64,000 nucleotides of DNA from Candidatus Macondimonas diazotrophica (GCF_004684205.1 NZ_SRIO01000001.1:62001-126000), one strand, 5' to 3'; shown: positions 35,040-43,979, numbered from the stretch's first letter. A program made the numbers and translations. Notes: generated by a model not told the origin, from the letters alone.

Positions 35040-35489
35040 TCATTCCCGAGCGGGGGTATTGACGGCAACCCAGGCCGCCGTACCGTCCGCCCGGGACTCC
35101 CGCTTCCAGAAGGGCGCCTGGTGCTTAACGGCTTCGACCAGATGGCGACAGGCCGCGAACGCCTCGGCGCGATGCGGCGTCCAGACCGCGGCGACAATGA
35201 GCGTTTCCCCCGGCAGCACCCATCCCACCCGATGAACCAGCACCAGTTGCCGAACCGGCCAGCGCGCGCAGGTCTGCTCGGCGATACGGGCCAGCATCCG
35301 CTCCGTCATCCCCGGATAGTGTTCCAGCTGCAGGCCGACCACGCGGTTCGGACCATCCCCGGCGCGCATCGTGCCCACGAATAGACTGCTCGCGCCGCAC
35401 TGATCCCGCTGCCCGGGATCGATCTCGTGTTCCGCCTCGGTCAGGAGCGGCCAAGGCAAAAAGGCGGCGCTCTTCAGACCAACGATCAC
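35040..35489 (-). CDS. moaE: Molybdopterin synthase catalytic subunit
   Basis: The 149-residue protein has the MoaE core: GASSLFVGTMRAGDGPNRVVGLQLEHYPGMTERMLARIAEQ, VHRVGWVLPGETLIVAAVWTPHRAEAFAACRHLVEAVKHQAPFWKRE, with the catalytic lysines in VKHQAPFWKRE. It overlaps moaD by 4 bp. With MoaD it transfers sulfur to cyclic pyranopterin. Confidence 0.93.
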   Translation of the reverse strand: MIVGLKSAAFLPWPLLTEAEHEIDPGQRDQCGASSLFVGTMRAGDGPNRVVGLQLEHYPGMTERMLARIAEQTCARWPVRQLVLVHRVGWVLPGETLIVAAVWTPHRAEAFAACRHLVEAVKHQAPFWKRESRADGTAAWVAVNTPARE

Positions 35490-35719
35490 GACGCGCCCCC
35501 GGTCACGGGCGGAAAGAACGCCACCTCATCGCCATCGGTCACCGGCGCGTCCAAATCCGCATAGTCGAGATTGATCGCAGCCAGCAGGTGCGTCGGCATT
35601 GGGGCGCCGTTGGTGACAATCTCCCATACGGCGCGGACGCTATCGGGTCCAGCGGGTATCTGTCGAATCTCCCAGCCCATCTGCTCACGCAAACCGGCGA
35701 AGCACCGTACTGTGATCAT
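35486..35719 (-). CDS. moaD: Molybdopterin synthase sulfur carrier subunit
   Basis: The 77-residue ubiquitin-like protein (MITVRCFAGLREQMG...) ends in DGDEVAFFPPVTGGAS. The family normally ends with GG as the last residues, exposed for thiocarboxylation; here two residues (AS) follow the GG. That is unusual and either reflects removal of the tail or a sequence variant. Overlaps moaE by 4 bp. Confidence 0.88.
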   Translation of the reverse strand: MITVRCFAGLREQMGWEIRQIPAGPDSVRAVWEIVTNGAPMPTHLLAAINLDYADLDAPVTDGDEVAFFPPVTGGAS

Positions 35720-35794
35720 ATCCCGCCTCGCATCTATCCATCTCCATCTACCATGCTATGTTAATCCGGTTCGTTGAACCGAAACGATGTCGCT

Positions 35795-36271
35795 ATGAAG
35801 TGCTCCAACCATTTCGATGCCGAGGGCAACGCCCGAATGGTGGATGTGGGCGCCAAGCCCACCACCGCACGCCGCGCCGTGGCCGAAGGTCATATCCTGC
35901 TTGATGCGCAAACGCGGGCCAGCTTGGCCGCACACACGACACCCAAAGGAGATGTGCTGTCGATCGCGCAGCTCGCCGGCATCATGGCCGCGAAACGCAC
36001 CGCCGATCTGATCCCCCTGTGCCATCCCTTGCCACTGACCCACGTGGCCGTACACCTGGCGCTCGACGAACACGGCGTGCGCTGCGAGGCTATCTGCCAG
36101 ACGAGCGGGCCCACCGGCGTCGAAATGGAAGCGCTCACGGCCGTCCAGGTAGCCTTGTTGACCGTCTATGACATGTGCAAGAGCCTGGATCGCGGCATGG
36201 TGATCCAAGGCGTGAGACTCCTGGAAAAAAGCGGCGGCCGGTCCGGCGACTGGCGTTTCACAGCGGAGTAA
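35795..36271 (+). CDS. moaC: Cyclic pyranopterin monophosphate synthase
   Basis: The start at 35795 ([30 protein letters not shown]) gives 158 residues. MoaC features: [20 protein letters not shown] and [31 protein letters not shown]. The gene is divergent from moaED across a ~75-bp gap, and moaA is not in the window. Confidence 0.95.
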   Translation: MKCSNHFDAEGNARMVDVGAKPTTARRAVAEGHILLDAQTRASLAAHTTPKGDVLSIAQLAGIMAAKRTADLIPLCHPLPLTHVAVHLALDEHGVRCEAICQTSGPTGVEMEALTAVQVALLTVYDMCKSLDRGMVIQGVRLLEKSGGRSGDWRFTAE

Positions 36272-36276
36272 GCGTC

Positions 36277-37257
36277 TTGGCCCACGACCATTCTCATGCC
36301 GGACACGATCATGGCGACAACCGGCTGGGCTGGGCCACCGGGCTGACCTTCGCCTTCGCAGCCGTCGAAGCAGCCACCGGTTATTGGGCCAACTCCCTGG
36401 CCCTGCTGGGCGACGCGGGTCACATGGTGACCGACGCCGGTGCACTCATCCTGGCTGCTGCCGCCGCTCGACTCGCGCGCCGTCCGGCCAGTGCCCAGCA
36501 CTCCTATGGATTCGGGCGCGCCGAGGTCATCGCGGCGCTCATCAATGCGCTGCTCATCCTCGGACTGGCCGGCGCCCTGCTGGTCAGCGCCGTGCGCCGG
36601 CTTCAGAATCCCGAACCGGTTGCCGGCATGGCCGTCCTGCTCGTCGCCCTGGTCGGCCTCCTCTTTAACCTGGGCGTGCTGGCGCTACTGATCCGGGGAA
36701 CCCAAACCCTCAACATCCGCGCCGCCGTCCTGCATGTCGTAGGCGACGCACTAGGCTCGATCGCGGCGTTAATATCCGGCGCCGTCGTGCTCGCGACCGG
36801 TTGGATGCCCATCGACCCACTGCTGACGCTGGTGATCTGTGCCTTACTGCTGACCGGAAGCATCCGGGTGCTGCGCGAAGGGCTGCAGGTGGTGATGGAA
36901 GGCGTCCCCGCCCATGTCGATCTGGCGCTGGTCGGGCGCACGCTGGCCGCGGTCCCCGGTGTGCACGGCATTCACGATCTGCATATCTGGAGCCTCTCCA
37001 GCGGCCGTATCGCATTATCCGCCCACGTCGACCTCGACACGCTGGAGGAATGGCCCGCGCTCCTGACGCGACTGCGTCATCTGTTGGCCGAACGCTTCGA
37101 GATCGATCATGTGACCCTGCAGCCCGAACCCCAGGGGCAGATCCTGCATCGCCGGCCCTATGATCCGGCTCGTCGGGTCGAGTCGCGATCGTTGCCGAAC
37201 CAATCCGATTCCACGGCGCAAGGAGAGCGCACACATGACCACGGACATTCTCATTGA
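36277..37257 (+). CDS. Cation diffusion facilitator (Zn/Cd/Co efflux) protein
   Basis: A TTG at 36277, eight bases after GGAG and 5 bp after the moaC stop, gives 326 residues. The protein starts with a His-rich cytosolic tail (AHDHSHAGHDHG), has six helices and the zinc-site motifs LLGDAGHMVTDAG (HxxxD) and LHVVGDALGS (HxxxD), a C-terminal cytoplasmic domain (PGVHGIHDLHIWSLSSG) and a second His cluster at the very end (THDHGHSH). It exports divalent metals by proton exchange (CzcD/ZitB group). The 3' end overlaps the following gene by 23 bp. Confidence 0.9.
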   Translation: MAHDHSHAGHDHGDNRLGWATGLTFAFAAVEAATGYWANSLALLGDAGHMVTDAGALILAAAAARLARRPASAQHSYGFGRAEVIAALINALLILGLAGALLVSAVRRLQNPEPVAGMAVLLVALVGLLFNLGVLALLIRGTQTLNIRAAVLHVVGDALGSIAALISGAVVLATGWMPIDPLLTLVICALLLTGSIRVLREGLQVVMEGVPAHVDLALVGRTLAAVPGVHGIHDLHIWSLSSGRIALSAHVDLDTLEEWPALLTRLRHLLAERFEIDHVTLQPEPQGQILHRRPYDPARRVESRSLPNQSDSTAQGERTHDHGHSH

Positions 37258-38050
37258 GCGCGATGCTGCGGTCTGGACGATCCGATTCAACCGACCAAAC
37301 AAGCGCAACGCACTGACTCATGCCATGTATACCGCCTTGGTGGACGCCCTTGCGGCAGCCGCAGCCGATCCGTTCGTCCGGGTCGTCATCCTGAGCGGGG
37401 CCGGCGACTGTTTCACGGCCGGCAACGATCTGCAGGACTTTCTGCAAACGCCGCCGACGAGTCCGGAGAGTCCGGTGGTTCGCTTCCTGCGTGCGCTCGT
37501 CGACTTCCCCAAACCCCTTCTGGCAGCGGTGCCGGGCGTGGCGGTCGGCATCGGAACCACCCTGCTCTTGCATTGCGATCTGGCCTGGGCAGCGCCGAAT
37601 GCCCGCTTCCAATTGCCGTTTGCGCAGCTGGCCTTGGTACCCGAAGGCGCCGCCTCCTATCTTCTGCCGCTGGCGGTGGGCGCCAAACAGGCTAATGCAA
37701 TGCTTCTGGCTGGGGAGGCCCTTGACGCCGAAGCGGCCGCCAAGGCCGGGTTGATCAATGCCGTGATCCCGGCCGACGTCCTGCAGCAGCACGTGCGCGA
37801 ACAAGCCCAGAAGCTGGCCGATCTGCCACCCGATGCCCTGCGTCAGACCAAGGCGCTGCTGCGCGCGCCACACCGCGCCGCAACCGAGACCGCCCTGTTG
37901 ACCGAGGTACAAGCGTTCGGCCGTCAGCTACAATCAGCAGAATGTCGCGCGGCCATGCAAGCGTTTTTCCAACGGCCTGCGTCGGCGGCAGCGACACGTC
38001 GCGATGCGGCACCGTCCACCCCTCGTCCTCAGGAGACCAACCGTTCATGA
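37235..38050 (+). CDS. Enoyl-CoA hydratase/isomerase family protein
   Basis: The start at 37235 (MTTDILIERDAAVWTIRFNRPNKRNALTHAMY) follows AAGGAGAG and gives 271 residues. Crotonase fold: SGAGDCFTAGNDLQDF for oxyanion hole 1, PGVAVGIGTTLLLHCDLAWAAPNARFQLPFAQLALVPEGAASYLLP. The second catalytic Glu of true hydratases falls at the LPFAQLALVPEG segment, where Glu is present in PEG. It is probably a hydratase or isomerase of fatty acid or aromatic acyl-CoA breakdown. The C-terminal 25 residues are a low-complexity tail. Confidence 0.88.
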   Translation: MTTDILIERDAAVWTIRFNRPNKRNALTHAMYTALVDALAAAAADPFVRVVILSGAGDCFTAGNDLQDFLQTPPTSPESPVVRFLRALVDFPKPLLAAVPGVAVGIGTTLLLHCDLAWAAPNARFQLPFAQLALVPEGAASYLLPLAVGAKQANAMLLAGEALDAEAAAKAGLINAVIPADVLQQHVREQAQKLADLPPDALRQTKALLRAPHRAATETALLTEVQAFGRQLQSAECRAAMQAFFQRPASAAATRRDAAPSTPRPQETNRS

Positions 38051-38361
38051 AATACAAGCTGATCTTCCTCGCCTGCTTGCCTGTGCTGCTCGCGGCCTGT
38101 TCCTTCATTCCCCAGAGCCCGGGCGCCGATCGCGTCCTACTGCTACCGCTCGCCCGGGTGAAAACCTGTACGGAAATCGGCCAGACCAAAGTGCAGGTTC
38201 TGGACCGGATCGGCTTCATCACCCGCCGCGGCGCCTCGATTGACCGGGATCTGCAACGGGTCGCCAAGAACAACGCCATCGACATGGGCGGCGACACCAT
38301 TTCGGCCCTGACCGATGTGGTTAATGGCCGGCAGACCTTCGGCGTCTACAAGTGTCTGTGA
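38047..38361 (+). CDS. Small lipoprotein, DUF4156-like
   Basis: The ATG overlaps the previous stop (ATGA). The 104-residue product has a lipoprotein signal with lipobox LLAAC (MKYKLIFLACLPVLLAACS). The mature domain has VKTCTEIGQTKVQVLDRIGF and RDLQRVAKNNAIDMGGDTISAL, the pattern of small outer-membrane lipoproteins with DUF4156. Function unknown. Confidence 0.75.
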   Translation: MKYKLIFLACLPVLLAACSFIPQSPGADRVLLLPLARVKTCTEIGQTKVQVLDRIGFITRRGASIDRDLQRVAKNNAIDMGGDTISALTDVVNGRQTFGVYKCL

Positions 38362-38423
38362 GCTTTGAAGTTATCTGGGGCGAGCTGCGCCGATAGCGCA
38401 GCCGTCCGGCCCGGCGCCTCAAG

Positions 38424-39170
38424 TCAGAAGCCCGCCCGCGCCATCAGCCGGGCGGGAATCCATGGCATCGCCCAGCGCGCCAACATCCACGGCCAACGCG
38501 GCACGATGACGCTGGGCGTCTGACGCTCGATCGCACGGACAATCAGCACCGCCGCCCGATCCGCTGCAATGGCGAACGGCGTGCGTGGCACCCCTTCGAC
38601 GATGGGCGTCTTGACGAAACCCGGATAGAGCACGGTCACGCGGATGTTGTCCCGCCAACCTTCCGCGCGCAACCCTTCGAGATAGGTCGCAAATCCGATC
38701 TTGGAGACCGAATAGGCCACGTTTCCAGGCATGGCGCGAAAGGCGGCCACCGAACAGGTACCGATGACCTGGCCACCACCCTGAGCCCGAAAGTGGCGGA
38801 CGGCCGCATCGGTGATAGCCATGGCACCAAGCAGATTGGTTTCGATGGTGCAGCGCTGCTTGTCGAAGGTCTTCCCGCCAATGCGTCCGCCCAGGCCGAT
38901 GCCCGCGTTGACGAACACCGCGCCCAGCCCCCCCAGCGCCTCGGCCGCCGATGCGATCAACGCGTCGCTTTCGGGATAGTCCGTGACGTCATGGACATGC
39001 ACGCTGATGCGCAGGGCCGGATACTGCGCCCGCAATTCCGTTGCCAAAGCCTCGAGTTCGTCCTGGCGGCGGGCCGACAAGGCCAGATGCCAACCTTGCC
39101 GCGCCAATTCCCGTGCGACCGCCGCGCCGATCCCGGAACTTGCCCCTGTAATCAGCATCGTGCGGATCAT
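38424..39170 (-). CDS. Short-chain dehydrogenase/reductase
   Basis: The start at 39170 (MIRTMLITGASSGIGAAVARELARQGW) follows GGAGG; 248 residues. NAD(P) motif TGASSGIG, NAGIGLGG, the catalytic Ser in GTCSVAAF, and YSVSK (YxxxK) are intact. The C-terminus is hydrophobic (WPWMLARWAMPWIPARLMA), as in membrane-associated SDRs. The substrate is unknown. Confidence 0.88.
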   Translation of the reverse strand: MIRTMLITGASSGIGAAVARELARQGWHLALSARRQDELEALATELRAQYPALRISVHVHDVTDYPESDALIASAAEALGGLGAVFVNAGIGLGGRIGGKTFDKQRCTIETNLLGAMAITDAAVRHFRAQGGGQVIGTCSVAAFRAMPGNVAYSVSKIGFATYLEGLRAEGWRDNIRVTVLYPGFVKTPIVEGVPRTPFAIAADRAAVLIVRAIERQTPSVIVPRWPWMLARWAMPWIPARLMARAGF

Positions 39171-39422
39171 GCCGTCCTCCATCCGGTCTGCTGCTTTTGA
39201 TGAGCCATTGAGCCAGGCTGGCGATGTATGGCCGGCTCCAAGAGAAGGGCCATCCCCCAACCGGTGTCACCGCTCACGACGCCGAGGCAACCGCCCGCCG
39301 CGCCATCGCATCAACACTGAGAACCATCGCCAAGCGCATCATCCCAAAACGTCTCCGCATCCTGACACATACCCCGTTTTCGAGCCACAATCGCGTCAGC
39401 ACTCGCCGCGCCGGAACGATCC

Positions 39423-40271
39423 ATGAGCCAGATCACACATCACGAGACCCTTCGGGAGCGCCTGCGGCGCATTATTTTCGGGACCAATACACCTGCCGGG
39501 CAGTACTTCGACGAAGCGCTGATCGTTGTTATCCTGCTCAGTGTGATTGCCGTGATGCTGGACAGCGTCCAGTCGCTGCACGCGCAGTATGGCGTCTGGC
39601 TGTATCGCGCCGAATGGTGTTTCACGCTCATTTTCACCGTGGAGTACCTGGTACGACTGTGGATCAGCGACCGGCCCTTGCGCTATGCGCGAAGTTTTTT
39701 CGGCATCGTCGATCTGGTCTCGGTCCTGCCGACCTACCTGAGCCTGCTGGTGCCCGGCGCGCACTACCTGCTCAGCATCCGCCTACTGCGCGCACTGCGC
39801 ATCTTCCGGGTGCTGCGGCTGCTGAGCCTGATTCACGAAGCCAACTTCCTGACCCAGGCGCTGGTTGCGGCGCGCCGCAAAATCGGCATTTTCCTGTTTA
39901 CCGTCGTCATCCTGATGGTCATCTTCGGAACGCTAATGTACGTGGTGGAAGGCCCTGACAACGGATTCACCAGCATCCCGGTCAGCATCTACTGGGCCAT
40001 CGTCACGGTGACCACTGTCGGCTACGGCGACATTTCGCCATCCACCGGCCTGGGTCGTGCCATTGCCGCCGTCGCCATGCTGACGGGTTACGCCATCATC
40101 GCGGTCCCCACCGGAATCGTCACGGCCGAGATGACCGTACTGGCACAGCGCGAGCGCAATCGCCGCACCTGCCCGCAATGCCGTCTCCGGGAACATGAAG
40201 CCGATGCGGCCTACTGCCGCCGCTGTGGCACGTCACTTCCCGCAAACGGGCCACCTGCTGCCATGCCGTAA
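39423..40271 (+). CDS. Voltage-gated-type potassium channel with C-terminal zinc ribbon
   Basis: The 282-residue protein has six helices. The S4 sensor has regularly spaced arginines (SIRLLRALRIFRVLRLLSLI, about 118-137). The pore loop has the selectivity filter TVTTVGYGD (about 196-204). The cytoplasmic C-terminus has a CPQC...CRRC zinc-ribbon (about 252-272), not a cNMP or RCK domain. It resembles bacterial Kv-type channels. It should conduct K+ on depolarisation; the ribbon may fold the tail or sense ligands. Confidence 0.88.
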   Translation: MSQITHHETLRERLRRIIFGTNTPAGQYFDEALIVVILLSVIAVMLDSVQSLHAQYGVWLYRAEWCFTLIFTVEYLVRLWISDRPLRYARSFFGIVDLVSVLPTYLSLLVPGAHYLLSIRLLRALRIFRVLRLLSLIHEANFLTQALVAARRKIGIFLFTVVILMVIFGTLMYVVEGPDNGFTSIPVSIYWAIVTVTTVGYGDISPSTGLGRAIAAVAMLTGYAIIAVPTGIVTAEMTVLAQRERNRRTCPQCRLREHEADAAYCRRCGTSLPANGPPAAMP

Positions 40272-40627
40272 TCCCGCTGTAGTGGCATCCTGGTGCCGGC
40301 ATCGATGCCCGGATAATGGCTAGTGCTGACGCCCGGCGCTGCGCCGCCTGGCATGTTGAAGGAACCCATCATCCGTGGCACGGTCTCCCATAAAGAAAAA
40401 CCATTTTTTTCCGTCCCGGTCGCTGCCCTGTCCAGCGCGCCGAACGGCGCAACAATCAACGCAAAGGCCCATGGAACGGTATGGCCGGCTGAACCCGCGC
40501 TCCCCGTAAGCGCGGGTGCGTTCTCTCTCACCCGGGCCGGATTGTGTGCCACACCGGCCCGACCGATGACCGCTCGATTCCAGCCGGTAAGCGCGCCGAT
40601 TCACCACCGCACTTCGGAGAAAATTGC
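40272..40627. other. Intergenic region kch-like gene / mscS
   Basis: About 356 bp with no credible gene. An 8-bp perfect stem (CCCGCGCT / AGCGCGGG, loop of 7) lies at 40494-40516, followed by TGCGTTCTCTCTC. It could be a terminator of the K+ channel gene or part of a long mscS leader; nothing else stands out. Confidence 0.5.
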
Positions 40628-41755
40628 ATGACATGGAACGAAATCAACTGGGCTGAGCTGGGCCCGCTCGGCTGGCTGGAACTGGTGATCCTGGGCAACG
40701 AACTGAGAGCCTGGTTGATCGCTCTGGGGCTCACGCTCATCGTCATGGCCGCGCTTCCTGCAATCAAGGCCCAGATCAAGCGCCGCCTGCAGGCGAGAGC
40801 AGCGCAGCAAGATGCGGTGATCAGCCGTTACGCCGTAGAAATTGTGGGCGGAACGCGCCGCAGCATCATGCTCCTCGTGGCGATTTTCGTGGGTGCCAGA
40901 GCGCTCGTCCTGCCCGCAAAGATTGACGCCACCCTGACGACACTGACCGCGGTCGCGCTGCTGCTTCAGACCACGTTGTGGGCCCTTGAAGCCTTCGACG
41001 TCTGGGTAACGCGCTACGAGCAACGCGCCCGGGCCCGCGATGCGGGAGATGCCACGATCGTCGGCTTGATCAGTTTTGTCGGACGCACCGCGATCTGCGC
41101 GATTGCGGTGTTAATGATTCTCGACAACCTGGGCTTCAACATCACCACCCTGGTGGCCAGCTTGGGCATCGGCGGCATCGCCATTGCCCTGGCCGTCCAG
41201 AACGTATTGGCGGATCTGTTTGCCTCGCTGTCGATCGGCTTGGACAAACCCTTCGTCGTAGGCGATTTCATCATCGTCGGTGACATGATGGGTACCGTCG
41301 AACACGTCGGCCTCAAAACCACGCGCCTGCGCAGCCTGTCGGGCGAACAACTGGTCTTCTCGAACACCGATCTGCTGCAAAGCCGCATTCGCAACTACAA
41401 GCGCATGTACGAGCGCCGCATCGTATTCAAGTTCGGCGTGCTCTACGACACCCCGCGCGATGCGTTGGGCCGTCTTCCCGGTATCGTCCGCGAAATCATC
41501 GAATCCCAGGATGGCGTGCGTTTCGATCGCGCCCATTTCTTCAGCTTCGGGGATTCTTCGCTGGACTTCGAAGTGGTCTATTACGTGCTCGATCCAGACT
41601 ACACCCATTACATGGACATCCAGCAAGCCATCAATCTGGCCATGATCGACCGGTTTGCCGAACTCGGCGTCGAGTTTGCTTTCCCGACCCGCACCCTGCA
41701 TATCGAATCCATGCCCGGCGCTGCACCCGCTGCTCAGAAACCCACCTCGAGCTGA
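40628..41755 (+). CDS. Small-conductance mechanosensitive channel, MscS family
   Basis: The start at 40628 (MTWNEINWAELGPLGW) follows CGGAGAAAATTGC; 375 residues. N-terminal helices precede the TM3 pore helix (GFNITTLVASLGIGGIAIALAVQNVLADLFASLSIGLDKPF) with the Gly/Ala packing pattern, then the beta domain (VGDFIIVGDMMGTVEHVGLKTTRLRSLSGEQLVFSNTDLL) and a C-terminal alpha/beta domain. It releases solutes on hypo-osmotic shock. It has two extra N-terminal helices compared with E. coli MscS. Confidence 0.92.
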   Translation: MTWNEINWAELGPLGWLELVILGNELRAWLIALGLTLIVMAALPAIKAQIKRRLQARAAQQDAVISRYAVEIVGGTRRSIMLLVAIFVGARALVLPAKIDATLTTLTAVALLLQTTLWALEAFDVWVTRYEQRARARDAGDATIVGLISFVGRTAICAIAVLMILDNLGFNITTLVASLGIGGIAIALAVQNVLADLFASLSIGLDKPFVVGDFIIVGDMMGTVEHVGLKTTRLRSLSGEQLVFSNTDLLQSRIRNYKRMYERRIVFKFGVLYDTPRDALGRLPGIVREIIESQDGVRFDRAHFFSFGDSSLDFEVVYYVLDPDYTHYMDIQQAINLAMIDRFAELGVEFAFPTRTLHIESMPGAAPAAQKPTSS

Positions 41756-41873
41756 AGCGACCCATCCGGCGGACTTGCCGAACGCCGGGGATGGCCTGCA
41801 TGTCCGCCCCCGGCGTTGATGGAACCGCGCCGCCGCGCCATGATGGCGCCATACCGCTCAAGGGAGGGACGGC

Positions 41874-42779
41874 ATGGAGCCACACATGGACCGGCAAGAC
41901 GACGCCACGACGACCGAACCGGCGCCACCATCCGATTGGCCGGCGCTGGCCAAGGCGTTTCGGGCGCGCGAGGTGCAGGACCTCGGGCCGCTGGTGCGGC
42001 GTGTCACGGCGCGCAACGCCGGCATGATGACCGGCCCCGGCACCAACAGCTATCTCATCGGCCGCCACGATGTCGTGGTGATCGACCCCGGCCCCGCCGA
42101 CGCGGACCATGTGCAACGCATTGAGGCCGCCGCGCGCGGCCCGATCCGCCAGATCCTGCTCACCCACCGCCATCCCGACCACGCTCCCGGCGCCGCGCTC
42201 CTGGCCGAGCGCACCGGCGCGCCCGTGCGTGTGTTTCCCAGGGGACCGCATGGCCTGCGCCATCCGGTCGGAACCCCACTGGCCGACGGCGAGCGGATCG
42301 AAACGGCGGAGTTTCGCCTGCAAGCCATCCACACGCCCGGCCATGCCGCCGACCATGTGTGCTTCCTGCTGGAAAACGAAGGTTTACTGTTTGCCGGCGA
42401 CCAAGTGATGGAAGGCGCGACGGTCGTCATCGCCCCACCCGATGGGCACATGGGGCAATACCTGGCGGCGCTGGAGCGCTTGCAAACGCTCGATCTGGTG
42501 GCCATCGCCCCTGCGCACGGCCGCGTCCTGTGCGAACCCCAGCGCCTGTTGGCCGCCATCGTCACCCATCGCCGTCAGCGCGAGGCCAAGGTCCTTGCGG
42601 CGCTGCAGCGCGCCGGCCACGGCACCCCCGAAACCCTCGTCGCCGAGGTCTACGCCGACACGCCCGCCTTCCTGCATCTCGCCGCCCGCCTGTCGCTGCA
42701 GGCCCACCTCATCCATCTGGTCGAAAGCGGACAAGCCCTGTTCCGGGACGGGACTTGGCACGCGCTCACCGCGGTATGA
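41874..42779 (+). CDS. Metallo-beta-lactamase-fold hydrolase
   Basis: The ATG at 41874 follows GGGAGGGACGGC. The 301-residue protein has the metal motifs THRHPDHAPGA (HxHxDH), THGHAADH-like TPGHAADHVCF, FAGDQVMEG, and APAHGRVL. It belongs to the LACTB2-like group. Proposed activities include RNA endonuclease or thioester/lactone hydrolase; the sequence does not decide. Confidence 0.85.
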   Translation: MEPHMDRQDDATTTEPAPPSDWPALAKAFRAREVQDLGPLVRRVTARNAGMMTGPGTNSYLIGRHDVVVIDPGPADADHVQRIEAAARGPIRQILLTHRHPDHAPGAALLAERTGAPVRVFPRGPHGLRHPVGTPLADGERIETAEFRLQAIHTPGHAADHVCFLLENEGLLFAGDQVMEGATVVIAPPDGHMGQYLAALERLQTLDLVAIAPAHGRVLCEPQRLLAAIVTHRRQREAKVLAALQRAGHGTPETLVAEVYADTPAFLHLAARLSLQAHLIHLVESGQALFRDGTWHALTAV

Positions 42780-42909
42780 GATCGGCGTCAGTATGCTTGG
42801 CTCAGGCAAACCAACGGAGAATGGGGCAGCCCCGCGCTGAACATGGCATCGAAGGCAGGCGTCGTCCAATGCCGGCCGCCCAGCGAACCCAACCGACTCG
42901 GAGACCCGC

Positions 42910-43302
42910 ATGATTGACCATACATGAATCGTTGCCAGCGACTTTCAGAAGAGCAAAGCGTTCTATACTCAAGCCCTGTCGGCAATCGGCTATAGCCTGC
43001 TTGCCGAGTGGCCGGCCTCTGTCACCGGGCACACCGATGTGGCTGGGTTTGGTGAACCACCCAAACCGGATTTCTGGATCAGCCGGGGCGCACCCAATAA
43101 TCCACCCGTTCACGTCGCGTTTCGTGTTCATTCACGCTCATTGGTGCATGCGTTTTATCAGGCCGCCATTGCGGCAGGCGGTCGCGACAATGGCGCACCG
43201 GGTTTGCGCGCTCACTATCATCCCAATTACTACGGCGCGTTTGTGCTTGATCCAGACGGCCATAACATCGAAGCGGTGTGTCACGAGCCTGACTCACAAT
43301 AG
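42910..43302 (+). pseudogene. VOC/glyoxalase-superfamily gene with an in-frame TGA at codon 6
   Basis: From ATG 42910 the reading is MIDHT-stop-IVASDFQKSKAFYTQALSAIGY and continues open to 43302. The continuous frame is clearly a VOC protein: FYTQALSAIGYSLLAEW, PPVHVAFRVHSRSLVHAFYQAAIAAGGRDNGAPG, YGAFVLDPDGHNIEAVCHE. TGA at 42925-42927 most likely replaced a Gly or Arg codon or a similar residue. No good start codon exists shortly downstream, so a full-length protein cannot be made without read-through. There are no selenocysteine genes here to support recoding. Confidence 0.75.
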
Positions 43303-43334
43303 CCAACACGACACCCGAGCAGGACAACCGCCAA

Positions 43335-43355
43335 GGGAACCGTGGTCTGTCCCCG
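43335..43355 (+). repeat. Inverted copy (left) of GGGGACAGACCACGG repeat
   Basis: GGGAACCGTGGTCTGTCCCCG, near-perfect reverse complement of 44947-44968. Sequences of this kind (KTVVCP when translated) often mark REP-associated transposase ends and other small mobile sequences. Confidence 0.7.
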
Positions 43356-43379
43356 TTGTACGCAAATTCTAACGTTTGC

Positions 43380-43409
43380 GCTGAGGCCGTGGCCCGTCAC
43401 GGCCTCAGC
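43380..43409. terminator. Strong hairpin downstream of marR
   Basis: A perfect 12-bp stem (GCTGAGGCCGTG / CACGGCCTCAGC, loop of 6), 27 bp beyond the marR stop on the minus strand. A second small stem CGCAAA / TTTGCG (43361-43380) abuts it. There is no T run, so it may be a bidirectional terminator or part of the repeat-associated element. Confidence 0.5.
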
Positions 43410-43436
43410 GCCAGCAGCGAATTGTTGGAACCGCCA

Positions 43437-43889
43437 TCACGGTTCGGAATTTTGCACTTTCAGCAAGATGGCCGCCAGCGCATCAGCCTCTTCTTCCGTG
43501 AGGTGAGTGGAGAAATGCTGCTCCACGGATCGCTTATAGACCGGCCACATGTCACGGCGCATCGCTGCACCTTTCTGCGTCAGCACGGCATATAGCCCCC
43601 GACGATCCACCGCGCACTGCTCACGCGAGATGAAGCCATCCTTCTCCAAGCGATCGCACAGCCGTGTCAGGTTGCTGCGACTGAGGACCATCTTCTCGCC
43701 GAGAGCGTACAGCCGCAGTCGGTTGCCTTCCGCCATGTCCAACTCCAGCAGCAGGTCGTACCACTCCAAAGGAGGCAGCCCGGCCACCGACAGATCAGCT
43801 TGCACGCTTTCCAGGAGCATCTTGTGGACCCGTAACAAGCGGGCCCAGGCAAGAAAATGCGGGGTAATGTGACGCTTATCGTTGCGCAT
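43437..43889 (-). CDS. MarR-family transcriptional regulator
   Basis: The 150-residue protein has a winged helix with LRLYALGEKMVLSRSNLTRLCDRLEKDGFISREQCAVDRRGLYAVLTQKGAAM, where the wing DRRGLYAVLT is typical of MarR. It is divergent from a rhodanese-doxX operon, with two palindromes in the 90-bp gap. It is probably a repressor of that operon, relieved by oxidation or electrophiles. No cysteine-rich sensor is seen (one Cys at DRL/LCDRL and one at QCAV). Confidence 0.88.
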   Translation of the reverse strand: MRNDKRHITPHFLAWARLLRVHKMLLESVQADLSVAGLPPLEWYDLLLELDMAEGNRLRLYALGEKMVLSRSNLTRLCDRLEKDGFISREQCAVDRRGLYAVLTQKGAAMRRDMWPVYKRSVEQHFSTHLTEEEADALAAILLKVQNSEP

Positions 43890-43899
43890 GGAAGAATTA

Positions 43900-43951
43900 T
43901 TGCATATGCAACTAAGTCAGACTATGATCTAAATAGTTGCGATTGCAACTA
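43900..43951. promoter_or_regulatory. Two palindromic operators between marR and the rhodanese gene
   Basis: TTGCATATGCAA (43900-43911) is a perfect 12-bp palindrome. TAGTTGC-GATT-GCAACTA (43934-43951) has perfect 7-bp arms. Both share the TTGC/GCAA half-site and lie in the divergent promoter region, consistent with MarR dimer sites. Confidence 0.7.
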
Positions 43952-43979
43952 TAACTATGGCAATCATCTGAGGTGCCCT

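Noticed and set aside
42910-42927. TGA read as selenocysteine in the VOC gene
   Set aside because: VOC proteins have no known Sec at this place, no SECIS-like hairpin is evident just downstream, and no sel genes are in the window.
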